DNA of 20,548 nucleotides from Candidatus Neomicrothrix sp. UBA4742 (GCA_002403895.1 DHIQ01000229.1:1-20548); one strand, 5' to 3'; numbered from the stretch's first letter, positions 1 to 9,019 are shown. The notes: generated by a model from the letters alone, not told the origin. Translations and numbers: made by a program.

Positions 1-48
1 GGCCTCGGGTTCGGCCTCCGGGTCGGCCTCAGGTTCGGCCTCGGTGGC
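1..48. repeat. Imperfect 12-bp tandem repeat coding for EPEA/DPEA units
   Basis: Read on the minus strand, four consecutive 12-bp units encode ATEA, EPEA, DPEA, EPEA at the visible end of the DivIVA-like protein. The units differ by one to three bases, mostly at third positions. The array continues past the window edge, so the copy number is unknown. It gives the protein an acidic, Pro-containing, probably disordered tail. Confidence 0.65.
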
Positions 49-855
49 CAGCTCCGCCGCCGTCGGCGGCAGATCGGCGGCCTCTCGCTCGAGGTCCTCC
101 AGCGTGGGCTCGCCCTCGTCGCTCGGTCGCAGCGCCGCCGTCTCCGCGGCGAGGCGGGCCTCGGGCAAGACCACCTGCAGTTCCTCGGTGGCCACATCCA
201 GCGTCTCGCGTACCACGTCATACGCACTCAGGAGCCGGTCCCGGCCAGCCTGGAGCCGCTCGATCTGCTGGCGGAACGCCTTGCGCCGGCGAGCCAGGTC
301 GTTGAGCATCCGCTCCCGCACCCTCTGGGCCTCGGCCACCATCTCCCGGCCCTCTTGACGGCCCCGCTCGACTTCGGCGGCGGCGTCGACGTTGGCCTGC
401 TTTCGCAGCTCGTCACCCAGACGAGCGATCTCGGCGACCGCGGCCTCGGCCTCGGCCGTCTTGGTGGCGAGCATCTCGGCCGCCTCAGCCTTCATGCGCT
501 CCGCCTCGGCCCGCGACGCCTCCAGGAGCTGGGTCGACTCGGCCACGGCGTTGGCCCGCAGTTCATCGGCTGCCAAGCGCGCCGCCTCCAACACCCGCGA
601 CATCTCCTCGCCCAGCAGAGTCGTCAGCCGGCTGGGATCGAGATCCCGGTTGCGCTCGGCTTCGGCCCGGGCGGAACGCACCTCGCGCTCCAGTTCCAAG
701 CTGACGGTGCGCGCCTCGCGCAGCTCGGACGCCACCGACACCAGGAAGCCCTGGACCTCGATGGGGTCGTAGCCCTTGCGGACGGCGGAGAAGGTTCGGC
801 GGGCGACGTCGTCGGGGTTGAGGCCCGCGGCAGGATCAGACGAGATGGGAGCCAC
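1..855 (-). CDS. DivIVA-domain coiled-coil protein (C-terminus cut by window edge)
   Basis: The reading frame stays open from a GTG at 855 to the left edge, giving at least 285 residues. Residues about 20-45 contain the DivIVA N-terminal signature (FSAVRKGYDP then EVQGFL), the membrane-binding motif of the DivIVA/Wag31 family. The rest is almost entirely charged and Ala-rich helix (heptad-like, many Glu, Arg, Ala), expected to form a long coiled coil, ending in acidic EPEA-type repeats. Family members mark curved or polar membrane and organise growth or septation; which role applies here cannot be read from the sequence. The start is supported by a TACCAT hexamer 6 nt upstream, suggesting a leaderless transcript. 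It lies 41 bp downstream of the PDZ-Lon protease on the same strand. The residue identities are clear; the exact subfamily (Wag31, SepIVA-like or other) is open. Confidence 0.8.
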   Translation of the reverse strand, partial: MAPISSDPAAGLNPDDVARRTFSAVRKGYDPIEVQGFLVSVASELREARTVSLELEREVRSARAEAERNRDLDPSRLTTLLGEEMSRVLEAARLAADELRANAVAESTQLLEASRAEAERMKAEAAEMLATKTAEAEAAVAEIARLGDELRKQANVDAAAEVERGRQEGREMVAEAQRVRERMLNDLARRRKAFRQQIERLQAGRDRLLSAYDVVRETLDVATEELQVVLPEARLAAETAALRPSDEGEPTLEDLEREAADLPPTAAELATEAEPEADPEAEPEA

Positions 856-861
856 GGAGGG

Positions 862-867
862 ATGGTA
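862..867 (-). promoter_or_regulatory. Candidate -10 hexamer of a leaderless promoter (DivIVA-like gene)
   Basis: TACCAT on the minus strand ends 6 nt before the GTG start at 855. This fits the actinobacterial TANNNT -10 with transcription starting at the first base of the start codon. There is no -35 match at 16-18 bp and no well-spaced Shine-Dalgarno sequence. The same arrangement recurs before other genes in the window. Confidence 0.4.
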
Positions 868-896
868 GTCACGCCCTCCCCTCAAATCGGTGAGCC

Positions 897-2012
897 TCAG
901 GAGGCGGTCTTGGCCTGGTCGGTGCCGCCGCCGATGGTGGCGAGGATCTTGAGCGCGTCATTCACCGTGTCCACCGGCTCGACCCGCAAGGAGCCGGCGT
1001 ACTTCTCGGCCTCGTCGTATTCGCTGCGGGGAACGAGGAACAGCTCGGCGCCAGAGTCCCGCACCGCCACCGTCTTCTGGTGCACCCCGCCAATGGGCCC
1101 CACCGTGCCATCGGGGTTGATGGTGCCGGTCGACGCCACCTGATGGCCCCCAGTGATCGAGCCCGGGGTCAAGACGTCCATCGTGCCCAGGGTGAAGGCC
1201 AACCCCGCCGACGGACCGCCCACCGACCCCGAATCGATCGTCACCTGCACGGGCAGGTCGTAGGTGAGATCTCGGGTCCCGCTCATCACACCGAGCAGGC
1301 CCTTGGACGGGTCGTCGGGCTTGGCCCCCAGGGTGACCTGGCGGGGTTCGGTCGTGGGCTCGGCGCCGGGTGGGGGCAACGGCTGCACCTGGAGCGTCAC
1401 CACGTCGCCGGGCTTGTGGGCGCCGATGGCGGCACTGAGCTGGTCGGATCGGGTGATGGGCGTGGCGTCGACGGCAATGATGGTGTCGCCGGCGGTGAGC
1501 TTGCCGTCCGCGGGACCACCCGGTTGCACCGCGGTCACCACCGCCCCTGTCCCCACGATCTTCACGTCGTAGCCGAGCTCTTGTTGCGCGACCGCGGCGG
1601 CGGTCTCCTTCGAGTTGGTCATGGCCTGCAGGTTGACCTGGCGGTTCTCGTCAGGAGTGTCGTCGCCCAGGATGTCGCGCTCGGGACGGATGTCGATGCT
1701 CGAATCGAAGTGGGCCCACGCCCATCCCAATGCGGTGGCGCGCTGGACCGTCACCGTCACGTACCCGACCTCACCCTGGGGCGGGTACGTCGGTGCCCCC
1801 GTCACCTGGATCGACGGCTCAGTGGCCCGCACCGACCCGGGTGACAGCAGGTAGTACGGAACCTTGACGAGCGATGCCACCACCACCGCCACGGTGAGCA
1901 CCACCACCGTGACCCCCAGCCCGATCCACCAACGCGAAAGGCGCCGACGGCCAGGCGTCTCGGGCGGCTCCAGGAGGGAGGGGTCGGGTAGGGTCGGATT
2001 GTCGGTGTCCAC
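897..2012 (-). CDS. Membrane-anchored PDZ and Lon-type (S16) serine protease, YlbL family
   Basis: A protein of 371 residues if GTG 2012 is used. One membrane segment lies at about 29-50, followed by the YlbL-like phrase VPYYLLSPGS. A PDZ domain covers about 155-212, and a Lon-type proteolytic domain about 250-360. The S16 catalytic Ser is S268 in GGPSAGL and the Lys is K313 in GGVHQKTVA; both are intact. The domain is predicted outside the cytoplasm after the N-terminal anchor. Family members are ATP-independent Lon-like proteases; YlbL-type proteins in Bacillus act in removal of a cell-division inhibitor, and the adjacent DivIVA-like gene fits a division-linked role (inference). The frame is open upstream to 2360 but would run through the divergent HEAT gene, so that start is unlikely. 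GTG codons at 2108 and 2102 are other possible starts. Confidence 0.85.
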   Translation of the reverse strand: MDTDNPTLPDPSLLEPPETPGRRRLSRWWIGLGVTVVVLTVAVVVASLVKVPYYLLSPGSVRATEPSIQVTGAPTYPPQGEVGYVTVTVQRATALGWAWAHFDSSIDIRPERDILGDDTPDENRQVNLQAMTNSKETAAAVAQQELGYDVKIVGTGAVVTAVQPGGPADGKLTAGDTIIAVDATPITRSDQLSAAIGAHKPGDVVTLQVQPLPPPGAEPTTEPRQVTLGAKPDDPSKGLLGVMSGTRDLTYDLPVQVTIDSGSVGGPSAGLAFTLGTMDVLTPGSITGGHQVASTGTINPDGTVGPIGGVHQKTVAVRDSGAELFLVPRSEYDEAEKYAGSLRVEPVDTVNDALKILATIGGGTDQAKTAS

Positions 2013-2121
2013 AGGGGCGACAGCCTGCCACGGAACCCAGCCGCGATCCGAGCGGGAAGAAGGACCAGCCGTGACCGAGTACGAGCCGGCCGGTACGGCC
2101 ACGGCCACCTGACCGGGCAAC

Positions 2122-2739
2122 GTGGCGCCCGATCGCGAGCTCCCCGACGCGCTGGCCCGACGACGCGCCGCGGCCCTGGCCGGCCACCGAGACGACGCCC
2201 CCACCGCGCGTCGACTGCTCGGCGATGAGGACCCCTCGGTCCGGGCCACCGCCCTCGGAGCCCTGGCCCGCATCGGCGACCTCGCCCCCACAGAGCTCGA
2301 CGCGGCGTTGGCCGATCCCGTCACCGGGGTGCGGCGCCGGGCCATCGAGGTGGCCGCCACCTGGCCGGGAGACGGCCCGATCCGCCTGCTCCCGCTGCTC
2401 GACGATCCCGATCACACCGTGGTCGAGATGGCGGCGTGGGCCTCAGGTGAGCGCCAACCGCCCGAGGCCGGGGTGGTGGCCCGACTGTCGTCGATTGCCA
2501 TCGGCCACGAGGACGCCCTGTGTCGCGAGGCGGCGGTGGCCGCGTTGGGCGCCATCAGCGACCCGGCGGGGCTACCGGCGATCCTGGCCGCCACCGGCGA
2601 CAGGGCCACCGTGCGCCGACGGGCCATCATCGCCTTGGCCCCGTTCGACGGCCCCGACGTCGATGCGGCACTGGCCTCGGCCCGCACCGACCGGGACTGG
2701 CAGGTCCGCCAGGCGGCCGAGGATCTGCTGGCCGAGTAG
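2122..2739 (+). CDS. HEAT-repeat protein
   Basis: 205 residues from a GTG start with no membrane segment or signal peptide. The protein is built of about five to six helical pairs of 30-35 residues with the phrase D-P-x-V-R-x-x-A-x-x-A-L (for example DPSVRATALGALARIG, TGVRRRAIEVAA, TVRRRAIIALA, WQVRQAAEDLL). These are HEAT/PBS-lyase-like repeats, a protein-binding solenoid. No catalytic residues can be named. It is divergent from the PDZ-Lon protease (109 bp apart with the chosen start) and converges on the crotonase gene with only 3 bp between the stops. The codon bias is typical of the window, supporting a real gene. Function unknown; an adaptor or scaffold role is a guess. Confidence 0.75.
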   Translation: MAPDRELPDALARRRAAALAGHRDDAPTARRLLGDEDPSVRATALGALARIGDLAPTELDAALADPVTGVRRRAIEVAATWPGDGPIRLLPLLDDPDHTVVEMAAWASGERQPPEAGVVARLSSIAIGHEDALCREAAVAALGAISDPAGLPAILAATGDRATVRRRAIIALAPFDGPDVDAALASARTDRDWQVRQAAEDLLAE

Positions 2740-2742
2740 TGA

Positions 2743-3528
2743 TCAGGCGCCAAACACCGGAGGGCGCTTGGCGATGAAAGCGGCCACGTTCTCCTTGGCG
2801 TCCGCCGTCTGGCTGGCGGCGGCCATGACCTCCACGGCATAGGCGTAGGCCTGCGGGAGGTCCATGCCGATCTGGGTGTGGAACGCCCGCTTGCCCAGCG
2901 CCTTGGACGACGCACTCCCCCGCGTGGCCCGCCGCAGCAGGTCGCTCACCGCGTCATCGAGCTCGGCGTCGGGCACCACCCGGTTGACCAGGCCCCAGTC
3001 CAGGGCGGTGGCGGCGTCGATGGTGTCGCCGGTGAGGGCCAACTCCAGGGCCCGCTTGCGTCCCATGGTGCGACCGATGGCGACCATGGGCGTCGTGCAG
3101 AACCACCCCGCCTTGCCGCCCGGCGCGGCGAAGCCGGCCGACTCCGCGGCGACGGCCAGATCACAACTGGCCACCAGCTGGCATCCGGCCGCGGTGGCCA
3201 GGCCGTGGACCCGGGCCACCACCACCTGCGGGATGTCCTGCACGGTCAACATCAGGTCGGTGCAGGTGTCCAGCAGCCGGCGCATGGCGGCCAGGTCGGC
3301 GCCGGCCATGTCGGCGAAGTCGTGGCCCGACGAGAACACGGGCCCGTTGCCGGCCAACACCACCCCGAGCGCGTCCGACGCGGCGATGGTCCGAAACGCA
3401 TCGAGCAGCTCCTGCAGGTGCTCGAGTGACAGTGCGTTGCGCCGCTGAGGCCGATTCATGGTGACCGTGAACCGCGGCCCCACTCGCTCGACCAGGATGT
3501 GGTCGTAGGCGGCTCGCCCGGAGGTCAT
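2743..3528 (-). CDS. Enoyl-CoA hydratase/isomerase (crotonase) family protein, ECHDC3-like
   Basis: 261 residues with the crotonase fold. The first oxyanion-hole segment is FSSGHDF (66-71) and the second is HGLATAAGCQLVASCDLAVA (109-127), with the typical C-terminal helices. In active enoyl-CoA hydratase two Glu residues (E144 and E164 in the rat enzyme) activate water. Here the aligned residues are Gln117 (GCQLV) and Gly137 (APGG). The phrases GCQLVASCDLAVA and GWFCTTPMVAIGR match the ECHDC3 branch, which also lacks them. It may therefore bind acyl-CoA and act as an isomerase, thioesterase or something else rather than a hydratase. The gene starts 42 bp after the NasA stop on the same strand and could be read with that operon or separately. 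Confidence 0.85.
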   Translation of the reverse strand: MTSGRAAYDHILVERVGPRFTVTMNRPQRRNALSLEHLQELLDAFRTIAASDALGVVLAGNGPVFSSGHDFADMAGADLAAMRRLLDTCTDLMLTVQDIPQVVVARVHGLATAAGCQLVASCDLAVAAESAGFAAPGGKAGWFCTTPMVAIGRTMGRKRALELALTGDTIDAATALDWGLVNRVVPDAELDDAVSDLLRRATRGSASSKALGKRAFHTQIGMDLPQAYAYAVEVMAAASQTADAKENVAAFIAKRPPVFGA

Positions 3529-3570
3529 GGCACGGGTTTAGTCGACGGGACCGACGGATGCTGGGCTGAC

Positions 3571-5796
3571 TCAGTGCTCCCACGAGTGCAAGAGCCGGAC
3601 CGCCACCGCCCCCGTCTTGTACGAGGGCTGGCGGGAGAGGGGGTCGAAGGCCGGGAAGGTGAGCCGGTTGGTAGCGGCATCGTGCATGGGCACGAAGACA
3701 TGGCCGGCGGGGACCGTGGCCGTCACCAGGGCCCGAGCATGCACCGAGCCCCGGGCCGACTCGACCAGCACCTCGTCCGAGGCCTGGATGCCCAAGGGGC
3801 CGGCGTCGGCGGGAGCGATCTCCACGTAGGCGACATCCGGAGCCAGGGCCCGCAGCACTGCCGATTTCGAGGTCCGGGTCCCGGTGTGCCATTGGGCCGA
3901 CGAGCCCCGGCCGGTCAGCAGCGACAGCGGGTAGCGCGGCGACGGCCGCTCCCGCTCCGCCACCGGTTCCTCGACCACGAACCGGGCCCGGCCGTCCGGC
4001 GTGAAGAACTCCCCGTCGGCGAACAGCCGGCGCTCGGGGCCACCGCGGGCGGCAGGCCCATCGGTCGGCGAGCCGGCGGGGTAGGGCCATTGAAGGCCAC
4101 CGTCATCGAGTTGGGCGTAGCTCTCGATCCCCGAGAAGTCACACGGTCGACCGGCCGAGAGACGGGCCAGGATCCGGAAGACCTCTTCCGGCGAATCCCA
4201 CTGGCGGAAGGGCTCGCCGCAGCCCCAGGCATCGGCGATCAGTTTCACGATGGCGAAGTCGGTGAGGGCGTGGCCGGGTGCTCGTCGCACCCGCCGGATC
4301 CGACCGATGCGCCGCTCGGAGTTGATGAAGGTGCCGTCCTTCTCCCCCCATCCGGCGGCCGGCAGCACGAGATCGGCGAGCTCGGCCGTCTCGGTGGTCG
4401 TGTAGAGATCCTGGACCACGAGGAAGTCGAGCCGGCCCAGCAGGTCGCGGATCTCGGTCTGGTTGATCCACGAATGCGCCGAGTTCGTGGCCACGATCCA
4501 CAGACCGTGAATGGTCCCCCGGTGGATGCCTTCGATGATCTGGTCATAGGCCAGGCTGGGACGGTCCGGGATACGTTCGACGCCGATGCCGAGGACGCCA
4601 GCCACCTCCGCTCGGTGGGCCGGGTTGGTGAAGTCCCGACCGCCGAACAGGTTGGTGGTGTTGGAGAACAGGCGCGAGCCCATGGCGTTGCACTGCCCGG
4701 TGATGGAGTTCGCCCCGGTGCCCGGCCGACCGATGCTGCCGGTGAGCAGCGCCAGATCGATGATGGCCTGGGCGGTGCGCACCCCTTGGTGACTCTGGTT
4801 CACGCCCATCGTCCACCAGAACGAGACCCGCTCACCGGCAGCGATGGTGGCGGCAAACCGCTCGAGCTGGTCGAGGGTGAGGCCGGTCTCGGCCGCCACC
4901 CGATCAGGCCCGAAAGCGGCCACGTGATCGGCGAACGCCTCGTAGCCACTGGTGTGCTCGGCGATGAAGGGGCGGTCGATGGCGCCCCGTTCGATGAGCA
5001 GATGGGCCAGGCCGTAGAGCAGGGTCAGGTCGGTCTTGGGACGGGCGCCGTAGTGCTGGGTGGCGGCCGCCGCCGTCTCCGTCACCCGCGGATCCACCAC
5101 GATGATCTCGGGATGGTGCGAGTTCCGGGCAATGCGTTCCCACAAGATGGGATGAGCGATGCACAGGTTCGACCCGACCAGGACGATGACGTCGGACTCC
5201 TCCAGGTCGGCGTAGGTATAGGGCGGGGCGTCGAAGCCGAACGATTCCTTGTGGGCGACAACGGAGGTGGCCATGCACTGGCGGGTGTTGCCGTCCCCAT
5301 GCACCATGCCCATGCCGAACTTGGCCACCGCCCCCAGCAGCGCCATCTCCTCGGTGGGGATCTGCCCGGTGGAGAGGAAGGCGACCGAGTCGGCACCGTG
5401 GGCGGCCTGGATGGCCTGAAAGCGCTCGGTGAACAGTGCCAACGCTTCTGGCCAGTCCACCGGCTGGAGTGAGCCGCCCCGCTGGCGCACCATGGGCGAC
5501 GTCGCCCGGTCCGGGGCGCTCAACGGGGCGAGCGCCTCCCAACCCTTGGGGCAGGCCGAGCCCCGATTCACCGGGTACTCGGCGCTCGGGGTGAGGTTGA
5601 CCGCTTCTCCGTCGCGCAGGTGAACGTCCAGCGCGCAACCGGTCGAGCAGAACCCGCACACCATCGTGGTCACCGCGTCCGGAGCGCGGGAGGCGGGGAC
5701 CTGTCCCAGGCCGAAACCCCCCGGGGTGCGCGTCAACTCGTCGGTGAGGGGACCGTCACTGGCCCGGAGGGCCCCCCGCAGCCCGCGGCGGGTCAT
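3571..5796 (-). CDS. nasA: Assimilatory-type nitrate reductase, molybdopterin catalytic subunit
   Basis: 741 residues of the bis-molybdopterin-guanine-dinucleotide oxidoreductase family, reducing nitrate to nitrite. A [4Fe-4S] cluster is bound by C47-x2-C50-x3-C54 and C82 (CPKGW). The NasA/NapA-type molybdenum Cys is C174 in NTRQCMAT. The C-terminal dinucleotide-binding domain shows [10 protein letters not shown] and [15 protein letters not shown], both typical of NarB/NasA. There is no Tat signal: the RR near the N-terminus is not followed by a hydrophobic stretch, so the enzyme is probably cytoplasmic. It also lacks the extra C-terminal [2Fe-2S]/BFD module of some NasA proteins. Its ATG overlaps the stop of the Fe-S/membrane fusion by 4 bp, implying translational coupling and that this fusion is its electron donor. 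Formate dehydrogenase is the main alternative, but the narK and nirBD context argues for nitrate. Confidence 0.88.
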   Translation of the reverse strand: MTRRGLRGALRASDGPLTDELTRTPGGFGLGQVPASRAPDAVTTMVCGFCSTGCALDVHLRDGEAVNLTPSAEYPVNRGSACPKGWEALAPLSAPDRATSPMVRQRGGSLQPVDWPEALALFTERFQAIQAAHGADSVAFLSTGQIPTEEMALLGAVAKFGMGMVHGDGNTRQCMATSVVAHKESFGFDAPPYTYADLEESDVIVLVGSNLCIAHPILWERIARNSHHPEIIVVDPRVTETAAAATQHYGARPKTDLTLLYGLAHLLIERGAIDRPFIAEHTSGYEAFADHVAAFGPDRVAAETGLTLDQLERFAATIAAGERVSFWWTMGVNQSHQGVRTAQAIIDLALLTGSIGRPGTGANSITGQCNAMGSRLFSNTTNLFGGRDFTNPAHRAEVAGVLGIGVERIPDRPSLAYDQIIEGIHRGTIHGLWIVATNSAHSWINQTEIRDLLGRLDFLVVQDLYTTTETAELADLVLPAAGWGEKDGTFINSERRIGRIRRVRRAPGHALTDFAIVKLIADAWGCGEPFRQWDSPEEVFRILARLSAGRPCDFSGIESYAQLDDGGLQWPYPAGSPTDGPAARGGPERRLFADGEFFTPDGRARFVVEEPVAERERPSPRYPLSLLTGRGSSAQWHTGTRTSKSAVLRALAPDVAYVEIAPADAGPLGIQASDEVLVESARGSVHARALVTATVPAGHVFVPMHDAATNRLTFPAFDPLSRQPSYKTGAVAVRLLHSWEH

Positions 5797-7481
5797 CGCA
5801 ACACCCCCGGCATGCGGGGACCCGACATGGCCAGGAAGAACAAGCGACGCTCGGTCAACTCAGCCACCACGATCAGCGCCGGCGAGGCCAGGGCCAGCAT
5901 CACGATCGCGGGAACCGTGGGAGTCGCCGACGAGGCGGCAGCCAGCAGGACCAATGGAAGGATCACCCCGCCGAACACGCCGGCGATCACCCGACGGCTG
6001 AGCTGAGGGGCCAGGTCTCCGGACAAGAGCCGGGCCGTACGGTGCAGCTCCATCGCCGCCGGCTCCAGCGCTCGATCCTCAGACGGGAGGTGCCGGTGGC
6101 GTAGGACGGAGAGCTCGAGCACGAGCTTGAGGAGCGAGGCCACCACCACCAGACCCACGAGCGGGCGCACGGCCCCACGGGCACCGACCAGGCCGCCCGC
6201 GCCGGCCGCCGACGCCACGCTCACCGCCAACAAGGTGGCGCCCCCGGTGACGAGGGCGCTCGCCCCGAACAGGGCTCCGGTACGCGGTGCCCGCCACCAG
6301 CGCCGACGGGTGGCGGCGTAAATCAGCACCGAGCAGACGACGCCCACCACCCCGGCAGCCACGACGGCATCGGCCAAGACCGGCGCCAACCAGGCCGGCA
6401 GCCGTGTTCCGGCGGCGGTGGCGGCGGCGTCGAGCGCGGTCAATCCGGCGAACACCCCAAAAGCCACGATCTCCCGGCTCAGCCACGAGTGGCCGACGCC
6501 CAGCACCGCCCGCCAGGCGTACCAGGGCCGGCCGAGGTGCCCGACGCTGGCACCGAGGGCCACCACGCCGACCAGCAAGGTGACGGCGACCGACCACGAA
6601 CGGGCCACCGTGATCCGATCCCCGAGCACCAGGGCCAGGGCCGCCGTGCCCACCGCCAACTGGGTCAGCACCAACATGACGGCCAGCGGTGTGTGGCCGT
6701 GGGCCGGCTGCAGTGAGTACTGGTCGCCGGCGACCATCGAAGAGGCGAGGGGCCGGGCTGACCGGTACCGGGTGCTGGGCACCGTGATGGACGAATCCGG
6801 TGCGGTGGGGACGAGCGTCGTCGGCCGCGAAGCCGTCGAGGCCCGGGCCTGGGCCACCAACTCGAGCGTCGAGACGACCGTTACGGAGATGGCGTCGGTG
6901 GGGCACCCCTGCACGCAGGCCGGGGCCTCGCCGACATTCAGCCGATCGCGGCAGAGGTCGCACTTGCGCACGATCCCGCGGCCGGCATCGTAGACCGGCA
7001 CTTCGTAGGGACACATCAACGTGCAGTACTGACAGCCGATGCACTGATCATCGAGGTGAGCAACGATCCCGGTGATGGGATCCTTTTCGTAGGCGTCGAC
7101 CGGGCACCCGTTCAGGCAGGCCGGATCGACACAGTGGTGACAAGCGGTGGTCACGGTCTGGAGCTGCGGGGCGACCGGGTCGAGGCCGTGGAGAAGCCCG
7201 ACGCTGCGCCAGGTCTCGGCCTCGTCCAGCCCGTTGAGCGAATGGCAGGCGCTGACGCACGCCTTGCACCCGGAACAGGCGTCGAGGTCCACGTCGAACG
7301 CGTATTGCTCACCGGGGCCGGGGCCCGCGCCGGGGAGCAGATCGCGATAGCGGGGCAACGTGTCGCCCAGCTGGCTGTCGCTGAGCTGGTCGGCCGCGTG
7401 GCGTTGGGCGAACCGCTCGACGGGCGTCAGGTCCTGTTGCTCACGCAGGAACCGGTCCAGGGGGGTGAGGAGGTCGCTCAT
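5793..7481 (-). CDS. Fused DmsB-like [4Fe-4S] ferredoxin and DmsC-like membrane anchor
   Basis: 562 residues from ATG 7481, whose ATGA overlaps the narK stop. Residues 1-60 are a helical leader without signal peptide. Residues 62-205 carry four cysteine groups as in DmsB/NrfC: C69-x2-C72-x2-C75-x3-C79, CHHC-type at 114-126, [11 protein letters not shown] at 147-157, and CDLC (174-177) with C189/C193. After a linker of about 50 residues, residues 264-543 form about eight hydrophobic segments including HSWLSREIV, characteristic of DmsC quinol-binding anchors. The expected job is to take electrons from membrane quinol and pass them through four clusters to NasA, whose gene overlaps this one. DmsB and DmsC are separate polypeptides in enterobacterial DMSO reductase; here they are one chain. 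The longer open frame up to 8084 overlaps narK entirely and is not used. Confidence 0.85.
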   Translation of the reverse strand: MSDLLTPLDRFLREQQDLTPVERFAQRHAADQLSDSQLGDTLPRYRDLLPGAGPGPGEQYAFDVDLDACSGCKACVSACHSLNGLDEAETWRSVGLLHGLDPVAPQLQTVTTACHHCVDPACLNGCPVDAYEKDPITGIVAHLDDQCIGCQYCTLMCPYEVPVYDAGRGIVRKCDLCRDRLNVGEAPACVQGCPTDAISVTVVSTLELVAQARASTASRPTTLVPTAPDSSITVPSTRYRSARPLASSMVAGDQYSLQPAHGHTPLAVMLVLTQLAVGTAALALVLGDRITVARSWSVAVTLLVGVVALGASVGHLGRPWYAWRAVLGVGHSWLSREIVAFGVFAGLTALDAAATAAGTRLPAWLAPVLADAVVAAGVVGVVCSVLIYAATRRRWWRAPRTGALFGASALVTGGATLLAVSVASAAGAGGLVGARGAVRPLVGLVVVASLLKLVLELSVLRHRHLPSEDRALEPAAMELHRTARLLSGDLAPQLSRRVIAGVFGGVILPLVLLAAASSATPTVPAIVMLALASPALIVVAELTERRLFFLAMSGPRMPGVLR

Positions 7482-9013
7482 CGGGCGGGTACCGGGACGA
7501 GCTTCCGATCGACGACCTCGACCGGCCCCGCGGTCTCGGTGACGAGCACGGACGAGAAGCTGTTGTCCGGTTCGACCAGAAACCGTCCGAGCACCGCGGC
7601 GACCACCGATGCGGCGCCGATGACCAGGAAGAACTGGCGTGGCGTCACGAACAGCAACATGGTGAGGAAGGCGCTCCCGCCGATGTTGCCGTAGGCGCCC
7701 ACCAGCCCGGAGATCTGTCCGCTCACCCGCTTCTTGACCAACGGCACGACGGCGTAGACCGCGCCGTTGCCGGCCTGCCCGAAGATCGAGCACCCCATCG
7801 ACACGGCGATGGCACCAGCCAGCGGCCATCCCGAACCCAGCATCGACATGGCGATGAAACCGATGGCCAGCCCACCGAGGAGGACGATGAGCGTGCGCCG
7901 TCGGCTGCCGAGCACGTCGGACAACAAGCCGCCGCCGGGGCGGGTTACCAGGTTCATGAAGGCAAAGGCAGAGGCGGCCAGGCCGGCGGCACCGGTACCG
8001 AGATTCCACGTCTCGCCGAAGAAGGTCGGCAGCATCGACACCACGGCCAGTTCCGACCCGAACGTGCAGAAGTAGGCGAGGCACAGCACCGCCACCGATC
8101 GGAACGGGTATCGATCCTCAGCCGGGTAGTCATCGGCCCGGGCCTTGTCGTTGACCCGTACCACGGTGGCGACCTGCCAAGCCAGGAGCGCGGCCACGGC
8201 GGCGAGCGCCACCACCAACCCAGCGGTCGAGATCACCTTCACGTACCAGATGCGCCAGGCGATGATGCCGAGCACGGCCCACACCGGCACGGTCAACGCC
8301 ACCAACCCCCGCACCGCTCCCGGGCTGGTGACCTCGAGGCCGGCCTTCTTGCGCGACGTCACATAGGCGACTCCGTCAGGCGTGTCGGCCACCAAGAAGC
8401 GATAGGCCAGGCCGTAGGCCGCGGCGATGACGCCGGTGAGGGCGATGGCCCAACGCCAGCCGTCGGGACCGCCCAGCCAGGCGGCCAGCGCGGGCAGGCC
8501 GAAGGCGGCGGCAGAAGCCCCGAAGTTCCCCCACCCGCCGTAGACCCCTTCGGCGGTGCCCAGCTCGGCGGGCGGGAACCATTCCGAGACCATCCGGATG
8601 CCGACCACGAAGCCGGCCCCCACGATGCCCAACAGCAGCCGGCTCACGACGAGGACGGTGAACGAATGGCCGAGGGCGAAGATGGTGCAGGGCACCACCG
8701 AGAACATGAGGATGGCCGAGTACGTCCGTCGGGGCCCGAACCGGTCGAGCGCCATGCCCACGAAGATCCGTGCCGGCACGGTGAGCGCCACGTTGCACAA
8801 ACCGAGGGTGACCAGCTGCGCCTTGGACAGGTGCAGCTGGGCGCCGATGGTCTTGGCGAAGGGTGCGAAGTTGAACCACACCACGAAGGACAAGAAGAAG
8901 GCGAACCAGGTCAGGTGCAGCACCCGGTAGGCGCCCTTGAACGACCACAGCGGGGCGATCCGTGAGCCGAGCCCGAGGCCACGATCGGGGGGTGAGCATT
9001 GGATGGAGGACAT
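7478..9013 (-). CDS. narK: Nitrate/nitrite transporter, MFS NNP family (NarK type)
   Basis: 511 residues with about 12 hydrophobic segments. The nitrate-porter signatures are visible: GGWGNFGA (159-166) in TM5 and GAYGNIGG in TM11. The substrate-binding arginines of NarK correspond to R82 (VPARIFVGMALDRFG) and R358 (NLVTRPGGGLLSD). A loop of about 100 residues between TM6 and the second half contains two extra hydrophobic helices (about 237-283), longer than in minimal NarK proteins. It imports nitrate or exchanges it for nitrite across the cytoplasmic membrane. It is the first gene of the narK-fusion-nasA operon, and its TGA overlaps the next ATG. The start ATG at 9013 is preceded by a CACAGT hexamer at 6 nt and by a 170-bp region with candidate operators. 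Confidence 0.92.
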   Translation of the reverse strand: MSSIQCSPPDRGLGLGSRIAPLWSFKGAYRVLHLTWFAFFLSFVVWFNFAPFAKTIGAQLHLSKAQLVTLGLCNVALTVPARIFVGMALDRFGPRRTYSAILMFSVVPCTIFALGHSFTVLVVSRLLLGIVGAGFVVGIRMVSEWFPPAELGTAEGVYGGWGNFGASAAAFGLPALAAWLGGPDGWRWAIALTGVIAAAYGLAYRFLVADTPDGVAYVTSRKKAGLEVTSPGAVRGLVALTVPVWAVLGIIAWRIWYVKVISTAGLVVALAAVAALLAWQVATVVRVNDKARADDYPAEDRYPFRSVAVLCLAYFCTFGSELAVVSMLPTFFGETWNLGTGAAGLAASAFAFMNLVTRPGGGLLSDVLGSRRRTLIVLLGGLAIGFIAMSMLGSGWPLAGAIAVSMGCSIFGQAGNGAVYAVVPLVKKRVSGQISGLVGAYGNIGGSAFLTMLLFVTPRQFFLVIGAASVVAAVLGRFLVEPDNSFSSVLVTETAGPVEVVDRKLVPVPAR

Positions 9014-9019
9014 GCCGGC

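Noticed and set aside
355..1844. Plus-strand open frames opposite the DivIVA-like and PDZ-Lon genes
   Set aside because: Composition is that of antisense shadows; the minus-strand frames show clear family motifs.
2013..2360. N-terminal extension of the PDZ-Lon protease up to 2360
   Set aside because: It would overlap the HEAT-repeat gene on the other strand and is Ala/Arg/Ser-rich noise in front of the membrane segment.
3499..5472. Long plus-strand open frame (657 codons) antisense to nasA
   Set aside because: It is the mirror of a GC-rich gene: Gly/Arg/His-rich composition with no domain, while the minus strand encodes a full NasA with all ligands.
3571..5796. Tat signal peptide on NasA
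   Set aside because: There is an RR at residues 3-4, but no hydrophobic core follows; the next 40 residues are polar.
7482..8084. Extension of the Fe-S/membrane fusion upstream of 7481
   Set aside because: It lies entirely within narK in another frame and has no family pattern; the ATGA overlap at 7478-7481 gives a natural start.
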